Of a stretch of DNA of 32,033 nucleotides, positions 1-9,359 are shown in pieces. The stretch is from CAZTII01 sp964613305. GTDB lineage: Bacteria; Bacillota_I; Bacilli_A; Erysipelotrichales; Erysipelotrichaceae. The translations under genes were made by a program, and so were the position numbers. Below the pieces are notes generated by a model that made no database searches, was not told the origin of the DNA, and saw nothing but the letters and a program-made list of their open reading frames with translations. The DNA lies in assembly GCA_964613305.1 (NCBI GenBank), contig CAZTII010000017.1, positions 1 through 32,033 on the forward strand, written 5' to 3'. Each line of letters begins with the position of its first letter. Position 1 is the stretch's first letter.

Positions 1-96
1 TCAACAATTACTTATTTTTACAAGAGATGTTTACACATAAATATTGACACTACCACTTTACACTAACTTATATAAATTAATTCATATTACTTTCAT

Positions 97-119
97 AAAA
101 AAAGAAGATTTAATCTTCT
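97..119 (-). terminator. Intrinsic terminator after ymdB
   Basis: On the minus strand AGAAGAT and ATCTTCT form a 7-bp stem around a 3-base loop, followed by seven T residues. The stop codon of ymdB lies inside the stem. It ends the rny-ymdB transcript. The remaining bases at 1-96 are A+T rich and I see no gene in them. Confidence 0.75.
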
Positions 120-892
120 CTTTTTGGTCTAATTTGTATTCGTTCAATAGAAACTGCTCGTTTTGTTTTTTCATCAACTTCAATCACAACAGCACAGAAT
201 AAACCTTCACCCATCGCTGGAGTATAATGAGTCGATTCTTGATAAACAACATTTGCGATAACTTCTTTAGTGTCTCTACCTAAGATACTATCATATGCAC
301 CACACATGCCTGTGTCACAAATAAATGCACAACCATCTTCTACGCATTCATCAGCTGTTTGAATATGGGTATGAGTTCCACATACCGCAATCAATTGTTT
401 ACGATAATAATTCCAAAAGCATAATTTTTCAGCAGTAGCTTCTCCATGAAAATCGACAAAGTAGCAATCTGCTTCAACAGTTTCTAATACTTCATCCATG
501 CAATCGTATGGTGAACGAACAATACGGTCCATAAATATTTCACCACATATGTTAACAATAGCAACTTTTAATCCATTTACTTCTTTAATAACAACGTAGT
601 TTCCAACATTAAGTGGTAACAAATTCATTGGTCGCACCAAAGATGGGCATTGATCAACTGTTTTTAATAGTTCACTTTTTGAAAATGCGTGATTTCCTAG
701 TGTGATGACATCAGCTCCCATATCAATAATTTCGTTATACAAACGACTGGTAATACCTTTGCCATGCGCAGAATTCTCACCATTAATGATTGTTAGATGA
801 ATATCATAGTTTGTTTTAATTGATTGTAAGTGTTGTTGGATAACTGAACGTCCAACTTTACCAACAACATCACCAACAAATAAAATACGCAT
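110..892 (-). CDS. ymdB: YmdB family metallophosphoesterase
   Basis: This is a 260-residue cytoplasmic metallophosphoesterase of the YmdB family, the usual length. Metal-site motifs are visible: GDVVGK with Asp8, NGENSAHGKG near residue 37, TLGNHAF near 66, and CGTHTHIQTADE near 172, which supplies two histidines. Known relatives hydrolyse 2',3'-cyclic nucleotides, and in Bacillus the protein affects biofilm and motility decisions. The start codon overlaps the rny stop by one base (TAATG), so the two genes are translationally coupled. The rny-ymdB pairing is typical of Bacillota and links the phosphoesterase to mRNA decay. The product assignment is secure from family motifs and context. The in vivo substrate is not shown by the sequence. 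Confidence 0.93.
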   Translation of the reverse strand: MRILFVGDVVGKVGRSVIQQHLQSIKTNYDIHLTIINGENSAHGKGITSRLYNEIIDMGADVITLGNHAFSKSELLKTVDQCPSLVRPMNLLPLNVGNYVVIKEVNGLKVAIVNICGEIFMDRIVRSPYDCMDEVLETVEADCYFVDFHGEATAEKLCFWNYYRKQLIAVCGTHTHIQTADECVEDGCAFICDTGMCGAYDSILGRDTKEVIANVVYQESTHYTPAMGEGLFCAVVIEVDEKTKRAVSIERIQIRPKRED

Positions 893-2445
893 TATTTAGC
901 AATCTCGTTAGCTCTAGTTTCACGAATTACAGTTACTTTAATTTGACCTGGATATGTAAGTTCTGTTTCAATTTTTTCACGAATATCGCGAGCAATCTTC
1001 ACCATTTTAATATCATCTACTTTATCTGGAACTACCAATACACGAATTTCTCTTCCAGCTTGAATTGCAAACGAACGTTCAACACCTTCAAATTTATTCG
1101 CAAGAGTTTCTAATTGTTCCAAACGATTTACGTAATTTTCCATCGATTCATAACGAGCACCTGGACGAGCTGCACTTAATGCATCCGCAGCCGCTACTAA
1201 ATTAGAAATAAGTGTCGTCGGTTCAACTTCACCATGATGTGATTCAATCGCATTAATAACAATCGCATTCTCACCATGTTTCTTCGCCACTTTAGATCCT
1301 AATTCAACATGACTACCATCTTGTTCAAAGTCAATTGCTTTACCAATGTCATGCAATAAACCAGCACGTTTTGCAAGGGATTGATTAAGTCCAAGTTCAG
1401 CAGCCATTATTCCGGCAAAATAAGCTACTTCCATACTATGTTGCAATGCATTTTGACCATAGCTATAGCGATACTTTAAGCGCCCGATTAAACGTACTAA
1501 CTCACGATCAATCTTACCAATACCTAACTTAAATACAGCTTCTTCTCCAGCTTTTTTAACGATTTCTTCCATTTCTTTTGTCATTTTATTGACAACTTCT
1601 TCTATTCTTCCTGGTTGAATACGTCCATCGCGAATTAAACTTTCGATTGATAAACGGGCAATTTCACGACGAATTGGATCAAAACAGCTAATAGTAATTG
1701 TTTCTGGAGTATCATCAATAATTAAATCAACACCAGTAATCTGTTCTATAGCGCGAATATTTCTACCTTCGCGACCAATAATACGACCCTTCATTTCTTC
1801 ACTTGGTAAGCTAACAACACTTACTGTACGTTCAATTGTTTCTTCTTGTGCATATCTCTGAATTGCTACCGCAATAATATTACGCGACATTTCTGCTGCT
1901 TTAGAACGCATTTCATCGTCCTTATCACGAATATACATTGCCATTTCTACTTCTACTTGCTTTTCAACTACCTGCATTAATTCATTTTTAGCTTCTTGAC
2001 AACTCATATGGGCAATATTTTCTAATACCCCTACTTGCTCATCAATCTTTGTTTGTAACTCACTTTCCATCTTTTCTAGATTACAAAGTTTGTCGGTTAC
2101 TTGACGATTTTTTTCATCAATTTGTTTTTCCTTAGCAATTAAAGTTTCATCTCGGAAATTAATGCTGTCTTCACGTCGCATTATTTTAGTTTCTAATTCA
2201 GCTACTTCGCTTTTTCTTTCCTTAATTTCTTTCTCAGCTTGCAATTTCATCTCATAAACTTGTTGCTTACCATCTAATGTAGCTTGACGAACAGTCGTCT
2301 CAGCCTTCATTGTTGCTTCTTCCATTATTAGTTTTGCTTTTTGTTGTTCACGATTTAAACCTAACCGACCCATGATTACCATTAATACAACACCAACGAT
2401 AATCCCTATAATAAGCGAAAAGACGGAATAAATTAGTATATTCAT
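892..2445 (-). CDS. rny: Ribonuclease Y
   Basis: This 517-residue membrane-anchored endoribonuclease initiates mRNA decay. Domain order is the family standard: one N-terminal transmembrane helix (about residues 4-26), a long charged coiled coil (about 30-200), a KH RNA-binding domain with GRIIGREGRNIRAIE (about 220-235), and an HD domain with the catalytic HDIGKA motif near residue 363. The length matches B. subtilis RNase Y (about 520). The start has a good GGAGG site nine bases upstream. A promoter is visible upstream at 2493-2522, and ymdB follows with a one-base overlap. Nothing is missing or truncated. Confidence 0.97.
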   Translation of the reverse strand: MNILIYSVFSLIIGIIVGVVLMVIMGRLGLNREQQKAKLIMEEATMKAETTVRQATLDGKQQVYEMKLQAEKEIKERKSEVAELETKIMRREDSINFRDETLIAKEKQIDEKNRQVTDKLCNLEKMESELQTKIDEQVGVLENIAHMSCQEAKNELMQVVEKQVEVEMAMYIRDKDDEMRSKAAEMSRNIIAVAIQRYAQEETIERTVSVVSLPSEEMKGRIIGREGRNIRAIEQITGVDLIIDDTPETITISCFDPIRREIARLSIESLIRDGRIQPGRIEEVVNKMTKEMEEIVKKAGEEAVFKLGIGKIDRELVRLIGRLKYRYSYGQNALQHSMEVAYFAGIMAAELGLNQSLAKRAGLLHDIGKAIDFEQDGSHVELGSKVAKKHGENAIVINAIESHHGEVEPTTLISNLVAAADALSAARPGARYESMENYVNRLEQLETLANKFEGVERSFAIQAGREIRVLVVPDKVDDIKMVKIARDIREKIETELTYPGQIKVTVIRETRANEIAK

Positions 2446-2492
2446 ACCATTATTCCTCCACTTTCTAAAGTATTGAAGTTTCCTTCTTAGCT

Positions 2493-2522
2493 ATTATAAA
2501 CCATATTAGCCCCTCTTCACAA
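2493..2522 (-). promoter_or_regulatory. Probable promoter of rny-ymdB
   Basis: On the minus strand a perfect TATAAT -10 (2498-2493) lies 18 bases from a TTGTGA -35 (2522-2517). It is placed about 50 bases upstream of the rny start. The -35 is imperfect. Confidence 0.6.
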
Positions 2523-2752
2523 GTCAAAATTAATAATACAGCCTTTATATCATATTAGTTTTCAAATGAAATCATTTTTTACGTAGTTTTGATAAATTAG
2601 TTTTGAAATTAAAAGAATTTAAAAAGATTTTTCTGTAATAACTTAGTTATATAATATAGTCATTAATTATAATTATTATTATAAATATATGCTAAATTAA
2701 CTCCACAAAATGTATCTAATCATATTTTATTGATAATTCAAGAAGAAGAAAT
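2523..2752. other. A+T-rich intergenic region without a gene
   Basis: This is the spacer between the divergent rny and coiled-coil promoters. It is very A+T rich, has no ORF of note, and shows only a short weak palindrome (ATAAC-TTA-GTTAT, 2638-2650). I cannot assign a function. A-tracts upstream of 2753 could act as UP-element-like DNA for the plus-strand promoter, but that is inference. Confidence 0.5.
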
Positions 2753-2781
2753 TTGACAGTGATGATTTTTAAATATACAAT
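2753..2781 (+). promoter_or_regulatory. Strong sigma-A-type promoter of the giant coiled-coil gene
   Basis: A perfect TTGACA -35 (2753-2758), a 17-base spacer and TACAAT -10 (2776-2781) are present. The predicted transcription start is about 2788. That leaves only 8 bases before the ATG at 2796 but a normal leader before the ATG at 2820, which helps decide the start. Confidence 0.85.
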
Positions 2782-2819
2782 TAAAATGATTAACAATGAA
2801 TAAGAAATGGGGAATTATT

Positions 2820-5800
2820 ATGGCGAATCTTATGAAGCAAATGTTGTCATTATTAGGGTTAGATGACGATAGCGAACAAACGCAAGAAGATTTAATTAAT
2901 TTATCCAACGAAAAAATAAATCAACTTGAATCTCTAGCACAACAAGAAAGAGAAAAAGTAAATCTTGAAAAACAAAACAATCAACTAATTCAAAAGAAAC
3001 AGAATGAGTTATTACATAAACAAAAACTATTAGAAGATCTAAAAAAAGAGAATTCAGTCAAAATTGAACTTGAATCGCGATTAATGAATAATGAAATAGA
3101 AAAAAGTAATTTAAAGCTTGCTGAAACTCAGCAAAATTTTAATAATCAAAAAAATAAATTGGAAGAAAACGTCGAACAAGAAAAAGAACGTTTACTACAA
3201 CAATTAAGCAATATCGAAATAAATAATGACGAAGAATACAATCAACGTCTTCAAGAAATAAACCGTAAAAAAGAAGAGAAAATAAAACAAACAGAAGCAA
3301 AAGGAAAAGAAAAACTTGATGCTTTTCTTCATGAAAAAAATCAAATAGAAAAAACTATTGAAGTAAAACAACAAGAACATAATCGATTAATCGAAGAAAA
3401 AAATGAACAACTTAACAAAAAGCAAGTTGATTATGACCAACTTGTTCACTTAAACGCGGAAGAAATCGTTGTTTTTGATGAAAAACATCGAATAGCTATT
3501 CAAAAAGAAAAAGAAAATTTAATGGCGATTAAACAACAAATTGATATTAAAAACAGAGAACACACAAGCTATAATGAACAACAATTACAAGCAAAAAAAG
3601 AAGAAATTGTAAGCTATTTCGGACAAATTAATGACCTAAAATTAAAAATTAAAGCTGAAGTTGAACAAAACAATCAACTGATTCAAAAAAATAACGAAGA
3701 AAAAGTAACTATTAAACAGCAATATGATGATGAAATCAATAAAATTCAGTATGATATTAATCGACTTGAACATGAATTCATTATTGAAAAAAATAATTTG
3801 GCCGCAACTCTTGAACAATATAAGGAAAAAATTCAAAATAAACGCGATATTGTCATCAAAGAAGAAAAAGCATTTAATAATGAGCTATTAGAGTTTGAAC
3901 AAAAATGTCAACTAATGATAACTGATTCTAAACGTGAAGTTGAAGAAAAGTTAAATAACAATCAATCCGACTTCTCTATTCTATTAGAAAACGCTCAAAA
4001 AGAAATTGATGAAGAGCTATTCCTTATTGAAAAGAAAATGGAACAAGAAGATGGTAATTATCAAGCAGAACTAAATCGTTTAGAAAACAAGCGAATTGAT
4101 TTAGAACGTCAAAATGCTCGTTTCTTCTATTTGATTCAAAGTGAAATTAATCAAGTAGAACATAAAATTATAAACGAACAAAATAATCATCTTGAAAACT
4201 TACAACAACTTGAAGTTGCATTCGATGAAGAAATCGATCGTTTAATGGATCAACAAAATGCATTATTACAAATGAGCCAAGAACAAGATATTTTCTTTCA
4301 AAACAAAATGAGACAAGTAGAAGTTGACTTTAATGTTGATAAAGAGAAATTAGATCGACAAATTTACAGTTTAAATCAACAGCTAATCGATTATCAAAAC
4401 AATTTAAAAGAAGAGCTTTTAAATTCAGACATTAGCTTTGAATCTGCTCAAGGCGAATTAAAATTAAAGATTCAAGATTTAACATTAGAAAAAAATAGAT
4501 TGATAGAATCTTTAGAAAATACTGCAAAGCAACGTTTGGAAAATAACAATTCCTATTTACAATCAATGAGTGAACTCGATAACCGCCAACTTGAAATTAA
4601 GGCTGATTTTGAACATCGTACCAATGAAATCTATAGTAAATATGATGATACTGCTAAGCAGGTAGAAGAAGAATACAAAAAAGAATACGATGTTTTACTT
4701 GCAGAATACACTCGTAAAAAAGAAAAATTAATGAGTGATAACAAACAGAAAAATGATGAATTTTTAACGTATCAAACAAGTATTCAAGAAGAAATAGCTC
4801 TTAAAAATAAAACATATGAACAAGAAATTGGAGAAATCAATCAAAGTTTCACAGAAAAATATAATGTTTTAACATCACAACTCAACGAAAAAATTGCTGA
4901 TAGTGAAAAAGAAAAACAATCACATCTCGATGAAATTAATTTTAAAAAAGCTGAATACGATAAGCTTGTAATGGATACTAAACAAGAAATTAATGAATTA
5001 GAATTATCACTTGCACTAAATAAAGATAAATGGTTGGATTTAAAAGACAATTTATTAAATGAACGTGAAGAGATGATCAAAGCTAAAAACGAAGAAATTT
5101 CTACCATTAAAATTTCCATTCACCAGTTTAAAGTAGACCATGAAAATACCGTTGTTGAAGTAAACAAAGGACATACCGTATCATTAATTAGTTTAAAAAA
5201 TGAAATAGAACAATTAGTTGCGGATGTAAATGAGAAAGCAATGGAATTTAAAACCCAACAAACTCTTTGCAATCAAGAAAAAGAACTTTTTAGAGTGCAA
5301 TCCGAAGAACGTGTTTTATCATTACAACAGTTAAAAGATAATAATCTTCGCTTATTATCAACTGAAAGCGAAAAACTTAATATTAAATTAGAAGAAATTA
5401 AAGCTGAATATCGTAATCGTCTTAATAGTAAAAAAGAAGAAATTACATATTTACTCAATACAGAAGAAAAAAATATTAATGAATGGATTAAACTTACTAC
5501 AGAAAAAAATAGACAATTAGAAAGCTTATTGTTGCACCGCATTGAATCGTATGAACTTAAAAAGAGCGAAACTGTTAGTGAAAACGAAAAACAATTGGCT
5601 AATTTAGAATTAGAACTTCAAGAGATAAGTCGAATCCGTGAAGAAAACGAACTTTCTTTCAATCTTTTAACAACACAACAAGCAAATAAATTTGCTGAAG
5701 CTAAACGTTGGAGTGAATTACAACTTAACAGTAAGATGCAAGAAATTGAAGGTTTAAATTCATCGTCAAAAGAAGAATTAAGCCAAATTAAAATTAATTA

Positions 5801-7697
5801 TGATATTAAACTATTTGAAACTAATGAACAATTGGAAGCTCTTAAAGTAGAAAAAATAAAAATAGAGCAAGATAGTGTTGAATACATCCAATCACTTCAA
5901 CATAGCTTTACTAATAAAGTGGAACAATATGATTCTATGAAAACTCAGTATGAGTTAGAAATAAAAGAACATGAACAATCAATACAAACACTTCATGATG
6001 AACGTCTTCTTTTACGTGAAGACTTCAATAAGAAGATTGCGATGTATAGAGAAAGAGAACAACTTGCTAATCAAGAGCTTCAACAACAATTAAAGATTAA
6101 AGAAATCGACTATAGTCGCGCTACTGAAGAAGCTGAATTAATGTATGCTGAAGAAGTTAGTAAACTTGAAGCAGAATGGAATGAAACAATTGATTCACTT
6201 CGTACTACATTTGCTATAACACAAGAAGAGTTAACGAACTATCAACAAGAAATATTAAATCAATCCAATGAAAAACAAGCTGCAGTCGAACAAGAACTTG
6301 TTGATATTGATAAGCAGTTTAACCATAAAAAAGAACAATTGGAAGAAGAATTAAATTTATTACAACAACAAGAAGAACAGCGTCAACAACAACGTTTACT
6401 TAAGTTAGAACAAGATGAAATGTTGTTTAATAACGAATTAGAGAAATTTACAATTGAAATAAATCGTCGAAAAGAATCAATTGAGAAAATTAAAATGGAT
6501 AATGCAGCTCAAAAAGATGCGATTTTAATGGCTAAATCTGAAGAAATCCAAACAATTTTATCTGAGAAGAGCCAATTGGAAGATACTATTCGTTTATTAG
6601 AAGCAGATATTCATGAACAACAACAATCACTTATCAAAGAACAACAAGTTTTAATCAATAAACAACAAGATGAATTAAATGAGTTAGATGCAATACGTCA
6701 AAGAAAAATTGAAGAATCGAATCAATTAAAGAAAGATTTAGATAGTGAATTGATACAATTAAAAGAGCGTATTAACGATGAAGAAAAACGCAGTGAACAA
6801 ACGATTGACAATTACAAAAAACAACGTGAAGAACTACAACAAGAACTTCGTGCGATGAGTAAACAAAACGAAAAGATGCTTTCTCGTAAAAAAGCAGATG
6901 TTGAAGAAAATTATCGTGTGTTGCAACGACAAATCGATCGTGAAATTCAATTGATACGTCGTGATAAACGTCGTTTAAGTGAAGTTCATATTGCAAATAT
7001 TGCTCAACTTGATGAGCTTAGAAATTCAACTATTGCACAAAAAGAAGAAGAATTAAATAGACAACGTCAACAAATAGAAGAAGAGAAAAAACGTTGGGAA
7101 GAAGAACTTCATAATAAATTAGAAGCTGAACGATTAGAAGAAGAAAAACGTGCACAACTTCAAGAAAAAGAACTTAATCGACGCAAACGATGGTTAAAAG
7201 ATATCATCAGTGAAGAAAGACAAGAAACTCAGTCAATTCGCGAAACTGAATCTTCCATTAACGAAACTCATCAAGAAGCACTTAACCTCATTGAGCAGGA
7301 TAAGAAGATTCATCAAACTGTCATTCAAAAATTAAAAGATCAACGTCGTCAACAAGAAATAATCAATGAACGCGTATTAAGAGAACAACAAGAAGCATTT
7401 AAACCTATCATTGAAGAGAAAAAGAATGATATTGAACAATACAATCAACTTAAACAACAACTTATTTCCAATCATCAACAAGATGTCATTGATCAACATG
7501 AAAAACTTGAACAAATAAAAATGGATGAAGCGATTGAAATTGCTAAAATTGATGTTGAAAAAGAAGCTATTCGTGAAAAAGTAAATGAATTGAATCAAAA
7601 TTATCGTTCAAGTATGGACAAACTAAAACAACAAGAAGAACTCGATCGTCAAATATTCAATGACCGATATGATTTCTTAAAAGATTTCTTCAATTAA
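2820..7697 (+). CDS. Giant coiled-coil protein (1625 aa), function unknown
   Basis: I do not recognise a named family. The protein is almost entirely Glu/Lys/Gln/Leu/Asn-rich heptad-like sequence. I find one proline in the whole protein (codon 7404-7406, near the C-terminus), two cysteines and few glycines, so a nearly continuous rod is expected. There is no signal peptide or transmembrane segment. The first residues, MANLMKQMLSLLGL, could be a short amphipathic anchor, followed by an acidic DDDSE. The C-terminal third is richer in arginine. I chose ATG 2820 over ATG 2796 because GGGGA sits six bases upstream and the promoter puts the RNA start near 2788. It is monocistronic, with its own promoter and terminator. 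By architecture it resembles cytoskeletal rods such as mycoplasma HMW2 or crescentin/FilP-type proteins, or an SMC-like rod without ATPase heads. This is an analogy, not homology. Confidence 0.85.
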   Translation: MANLMKQMLSLLGLDDDSEQTQEDLINLSNEKINQLESLAQQEREKVNLEKQNNQLIQKKQNELLHKQKLLEDLKKENSVKIELESRLMNNEIEKSNLKLAETQQNFNNQKNKLEENVEQEKERLLQQLSNIEINNDEEYNQRLQEINRKKEEKIKQTEAKGKEKLDAFLHEKNQIEKTIEVKQQEHNRLIEEKNEQLNKKQVDYDQLVHLNAEEIVVFDEKHRIAIQKEKENLMAIKQQIDIKNREHTSYNEQQLQAKKEEIVSYFGQINDLKLKIKAEVEQNNQLIQKNNEEKVTIKQQYDDEINKIQYDINRLEHEFIIEKNNLAATLEQYKEKIQNKRDIVIKEEKAFNNELLEFEQKCQLMITDSKREVEEKLNNNQSDFSILLENAQKEIDEELFLIEKKMEQEDGNYQAELNRLENKRIDLERQNARFFYLIQSEINQVEHKIINEQNNHLENLQQLEVAFDEEIDRLMDQQNALLQMSQEQDIFFQNKMRQVEVDFNVDKEKLDRQIYSLNQQLIDYQNNLKEELLNSDISFESAQGELKLKIQDLTLEKNRLIESLENTAKQRLENNNSYLQSMSELDNRQLEIKADFEHRTNEIYSKYDDTAKQVEEEYKKEYDVLLAEYTRKKEKLMSDNKQKNDEFLTYQTSIQEEIALKNKTYEQEIGEINQSFTEKYNVLTSQLNEKIADSEKEKQSHLDEINFKKAEYDKLVMDTKQEINELELSLALNKDKWLDLKDNLLNEREEMIKAKNEEISTIKISIHQFKVDHENTVVEVNKGHTVSLISLKNEIEQLVADVNEKAMEFKTQQTLCNQEKELFRVQSEERVLSLQQLKDNNLRLLSTESEKLNIKLEEIKAEYRNRLNSKKEEITYLLNTEEKNINEWIKLTTEKNRQLESLLLHRIESYELKKSETVSENEKQLANLELELQEISRIREENELSFNLLTTQQANKFAEAKRWSELQLNSKMQEIEGLNSSSKEELSQIKINYDIKLFETNEQLEALKVEKIKIEQDSVEYIQSLQHSFTNKVEQYDSMKTQYELEIKEHEQSIQTLHDERLLLREDFNKKIAMYREREQLANQELQQQLKIKEIDYSRATEEAELMYAEEVSKLEAEWNETIDSLRTTFAITQEELTNYQQEILNQSNEKQAAVEQELVDIDKQFNHKKEQLEEELNLLQQQEEQRQQQRLLKLEQDEMLFNNELEKFTIEINRRKESIEKIKMDNAAQKDAILMAKSEEIQTILSEKSQLEDTIRLLEADIHEQQQSLIKEQQVLINKQQDELNELDAIRQRKIEESNQLKKDLDSELIQLKERINDEEKRSEQTIDNYKKQREELQQELRAMSKQNEKMLSRKKADVEENYRVLQRQIDREIQLIRRDKRRLSEVHIANIAQLDELRNSTIAQKEEELNRQRQQIEEEKKRWEEELHNKLEAERLEEEKRAQLQEKELNRRKRWLKDIISEERQETQSIRETESSINETHQEALNLIEQDKKIHQTVIQKLKDQRRQQEIINERVLREQQEAFKPIIEEKKNDIEQYNQLKQQLISNHQQDVIDQHEKLEQIKMDEAIEIAKIDVEKEAIREKVNELNQNYRSSMDKLKQQEELDRQIFNDRYDFLKDFFN

Positions 7698-7717
7698 AGA
7701 CCTAACGGTCTTTTTTT
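7696..7717 (+). terminator. Intrinsic terminator of the coiled-coil gene
   Basis: AAAGACC and GGTCTTT form a perfect 7-bp stem around TAAC, followed by a run of seven T residues. It overlaps the stop codon. Confidence 0.9.
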
Positions 7718-7736
7718 ATATAAAAAAGATGAATTC

Positions 7737-8324
7737 TTATTCACCTTTCTCTGTTTCAAACATTATTTTAATTAATTGATCGTATTCTTGCCAAACGTGT
7801 GTATCTTTTAACTCACTAGTAGCATTGGCAATCTCACGATAATACCATCCAATTTCTTGTGGATTTTCTTGATTAAAACGATCCCATACCTTTTCTTGAT
7901 GAATACGATATTCATCATATAAGAATTTAAGATTGGAATATTTATCACCCAACGCAATAATTTTAGTTTCAATTGCCTTACAGCGATACATTCTATCAAT
8001 CGTTTCTTGTTTACGACTCTTCCACGTTTCCCTTGGATTTTCCCCTTTTCGCTTATATGTTGTTTCACTTACAACTAATTCTACAACCCATTCGCTAAAA
8101 CTTTCTAAGAGTTCATCTTTGCTAATGTCAGTGTCTTCCAAAATATCATGTAATACTGATGCCGCAAGTACTTCTTGTTGCGTTGTAAGTCTAGATACTA
8201 TCGATAGTGTTTCCATCAAATGAACACAATAAGGCACTTTAGTTCCTTTTCTTACTTGGCCTTCATGTGCCATACACGCAAAATTAATTGCATCTGTTAA
8301 CAATTTTCTTTCCCCGTTTTTCAT
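7737..8324 (-). CDS. Stand-alone RelA/SpoT-type HD hydrolase (MESH1-like)
   Basis: This is a 195-residue single-domain HD phosphohydrolase. It resembles the hydrolase half of Rel/SpoT and stand-alone enzymes such as MESH1 in length and motif order: RKGTKVPYCVH (His35), VLHDILEDTD (His59, Asp60, Glu63, Asp64) and ALGDKYSNLK (Asp127, Asn131). All metal-binding positions seem intact. No synthetase, TGS or ACT domain follows. The likely substrate is (p)ppGpp or a related 3'-phosphorylated nucleotide, but this is family inference. An in-frame GTG at 8333 is possible, but ATG 8324 has AGGTGG at the right distance and a predicted RNA start only about 14 bases upstream. It is transcribed alone, divergent from udp. 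Confidence 0.85.
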   Translation of the reverse strand: MKNGERKLLTDAINFACMAHEGQVRKGTKVPYCVHLMETLSIVSRLTTQQEVLAASVLHDILEDTDISKDELLESFSEWVVELVVSETTYKRKGENPRETWKSRKQETIDRMYRCKAIETKIIALGDKYSNLKFLYDEYRIHQEKVWDRFNQENPQEIGWYYREIANATSELKDTHVWQEYDQLIKIMFETEKGE

Positions 8325-8345
8325 AATTTCCACCTACCTGTGTTA

Positions 8346-8354
8346 ATTATAGCA
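8346..8354 (-). promoter_or_regulatory. Extended -10 promoter of the HD hydrolase gene
   Basis: The minus strand reads TGC-TATAAT, a perfect extended -10, with only a poor -35 around 8369-8374. The predicted RNA start is about 8339, just upstream of the AGGTGG site. Confidence 0.6.
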
Positions 8355-8438
8355 TTTTAATTAACGAATTGACTAGGTTTATCAACTATTTATCTCAAAT
8401 ACAATTTCCCTCATATAGCATTTACTATTTAAGTAATG

Positions 8439-8444
8439 TATAAT
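8439..8444 (+). promoter_or_regulatory. Probable -10 element for udp
   Basis: A perfect TATAAT lies 28 bases before the udp start. There is no convincing -35 at 16-18 bases, so activator dependence is possible. Confidence 0.4.
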
Positions 8445-8472
8445 AACAATAACAAATGAAAGGAATTTTACT

Positions 8473-9258
8473 ATGATTGATTATTCTGAAGGTTCAGGAA
8501 AACAATATCATATCGGTGTTGGTAAAGATGACATCGGCCAATATGTGTTATTACCTGGAGATCCAAAACGCTGTGCCAAAATTGCAGCATATTTCGACAA
8601 CCCAGTATTAGTTGGTGATAATAGAGAATACACAACATATACTGGCTATTTAAACGGTACAAAAGTATCAGTTACATCCACAGGAATTGGAGGGCCATCT
8701 GCTTCTATCGCGATGGAAGAATTAGTAGCTTCTGGAGCTCACACGTTCCTTCGTATTGGAACTTGTGGTGGTATGGACATCAACGTTAAAAGTGGTGATG
8801 TTGTTATCGCTACTAGTGCTATTCGCTTTGAAGGAACATCCAAAGAGTATGCACCAATTGAATTTCCTGCTGTTGCCGATTTAGATATTACAAATGCTTT
8901 AGTTTCAAGTGCTAAAAAATTAAAACAATCATATCATGCTGGAGTTGTTCAATGCAAAGATGCATTTTATGGCCAACATCGTCCAGATACACTACCAAAT
9001 AGTGTTGAATTAAACAGAAAATGGGATGCATGGTGTAGACTAGGTGCAAAAGCTTCAGAAATGGAATCAGCTGCCCTATTTATTGTCGCAAGTTATTTAA
9101 ATGTTCGTTGCGGTTCTTGCTTTCTCGTTGTCGCAAATCAAGAAAGAGCAAAAAGAAATTTAGAAAATCCTCAATGCCATGATACTGATATCGCTATTAA
9201 AGTTGCGATTGAAGCGTTAAAAGAAATCATTGAAAACGACAAAAAAGAACAAAAATAA
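8473..9258 (+). CDS. udp: Uridine phosphorylase
   Basis: This 261-residue NP-I family nucleoside phosphorylase splits uridine into uracil and ribose-1-phosphate in pyrimidine salvage. Motifs in order are LPGDPKRCAKIA (phosphate-binding region, about 28-38), TSTGIGGPSASIAMEEL (about 68-84), TFLRIGTCGG (about 93-102), EFPAVADLDIT and EMESAALF (about 196-203). The EFPAVAD and TFLRIGT segments match uridine phosphorylase better than purine nucleoside phosphorylase. The start is supported by AAAGGA upstream. It is monocistronic with a strong terminator. Related nucleosides such as deoxyuridine may also be used; this cannot be read from the sequence. Confidence 0.93.
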   Translation: MIDYSEGSGKQYHIGVGKDDIGQYVLLPGDPKRCAKIAAYFDNPVLVGDNREYTTYTGYLNGTKVSVTSTGIGGPSASIAMEELVASGAHTFLRIGTCGGMDINVKSGDVVIATSAIRFEGTSKEYAPIEFPAVADLDITNALVSSAKKLKQSYHAGVVQCKDAFYGQHRPDTLPNSVELNRKWDAWCRLGAKASEMESAALFIVASYLNVRCGSCFLVVANQERAKRNLENPQCHDTDIAIKVAIEALKEIIENDKKEQK

Positions 9259-9272
9259 ATTGTTCTTTTTTT
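9241..9272 (+). terminator. Intrinsic terminator of udp
   Basis: AAAAAAGAACAA pairs perfectly with TTGTTCTTTTTT around a 7-base A-rich loop and ends in a T run. It overlaps the last codons of udp. Confidence 0.85.
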
Positions 9273-9329
9273 GTTGTATACATTTTAGTCCGAATTTTTC
9301 ACTTTATATATCACACTTTTCTTATTTTA

Positions 9330-9338
9330 TGATACTAT
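9330..9338 (+). promoter_or_regulatory. Possible extended -10 of the epimerase gene
   Basis: TGA-TACTAT lies 21 bases before the start codon, next to a good AAAAGGAG site. No clear -35 is visible. Confidence 0.35.
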
Positions 9339-9359
9339 ATTTAAAAGGAGATTTTTATT

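Noticed and set aside
1..96. TTGACA near 44 as a plus-strand promoter
   Set aside because: No good -10 at 16-18 bases, and it would point into the antisense of ymdB.
2796..2819. Earlier ATG for the coiled-coil protein
   Set aside because: It lies about 8 bases after the predicted RNA start and has no ribosome site; ATG 2820 has both spacing and GGGGA.
3642..7598. Several 60-90 residue minus-strand ORFs inside the giant coiled-coil gene
   Set aside because: They are antisense shadows of Glu/Lys/Gln codons (giving Phe/Ser/Leu-rich peptides), without ribosome sites or promoters.
8473..9258. Purine nucleoside phosphorylase instead of uridine phosphorylase
   Set aside because: The TFLRIGT, EFPAVAD and EMESAALF segments follow uridine phosphorylase.
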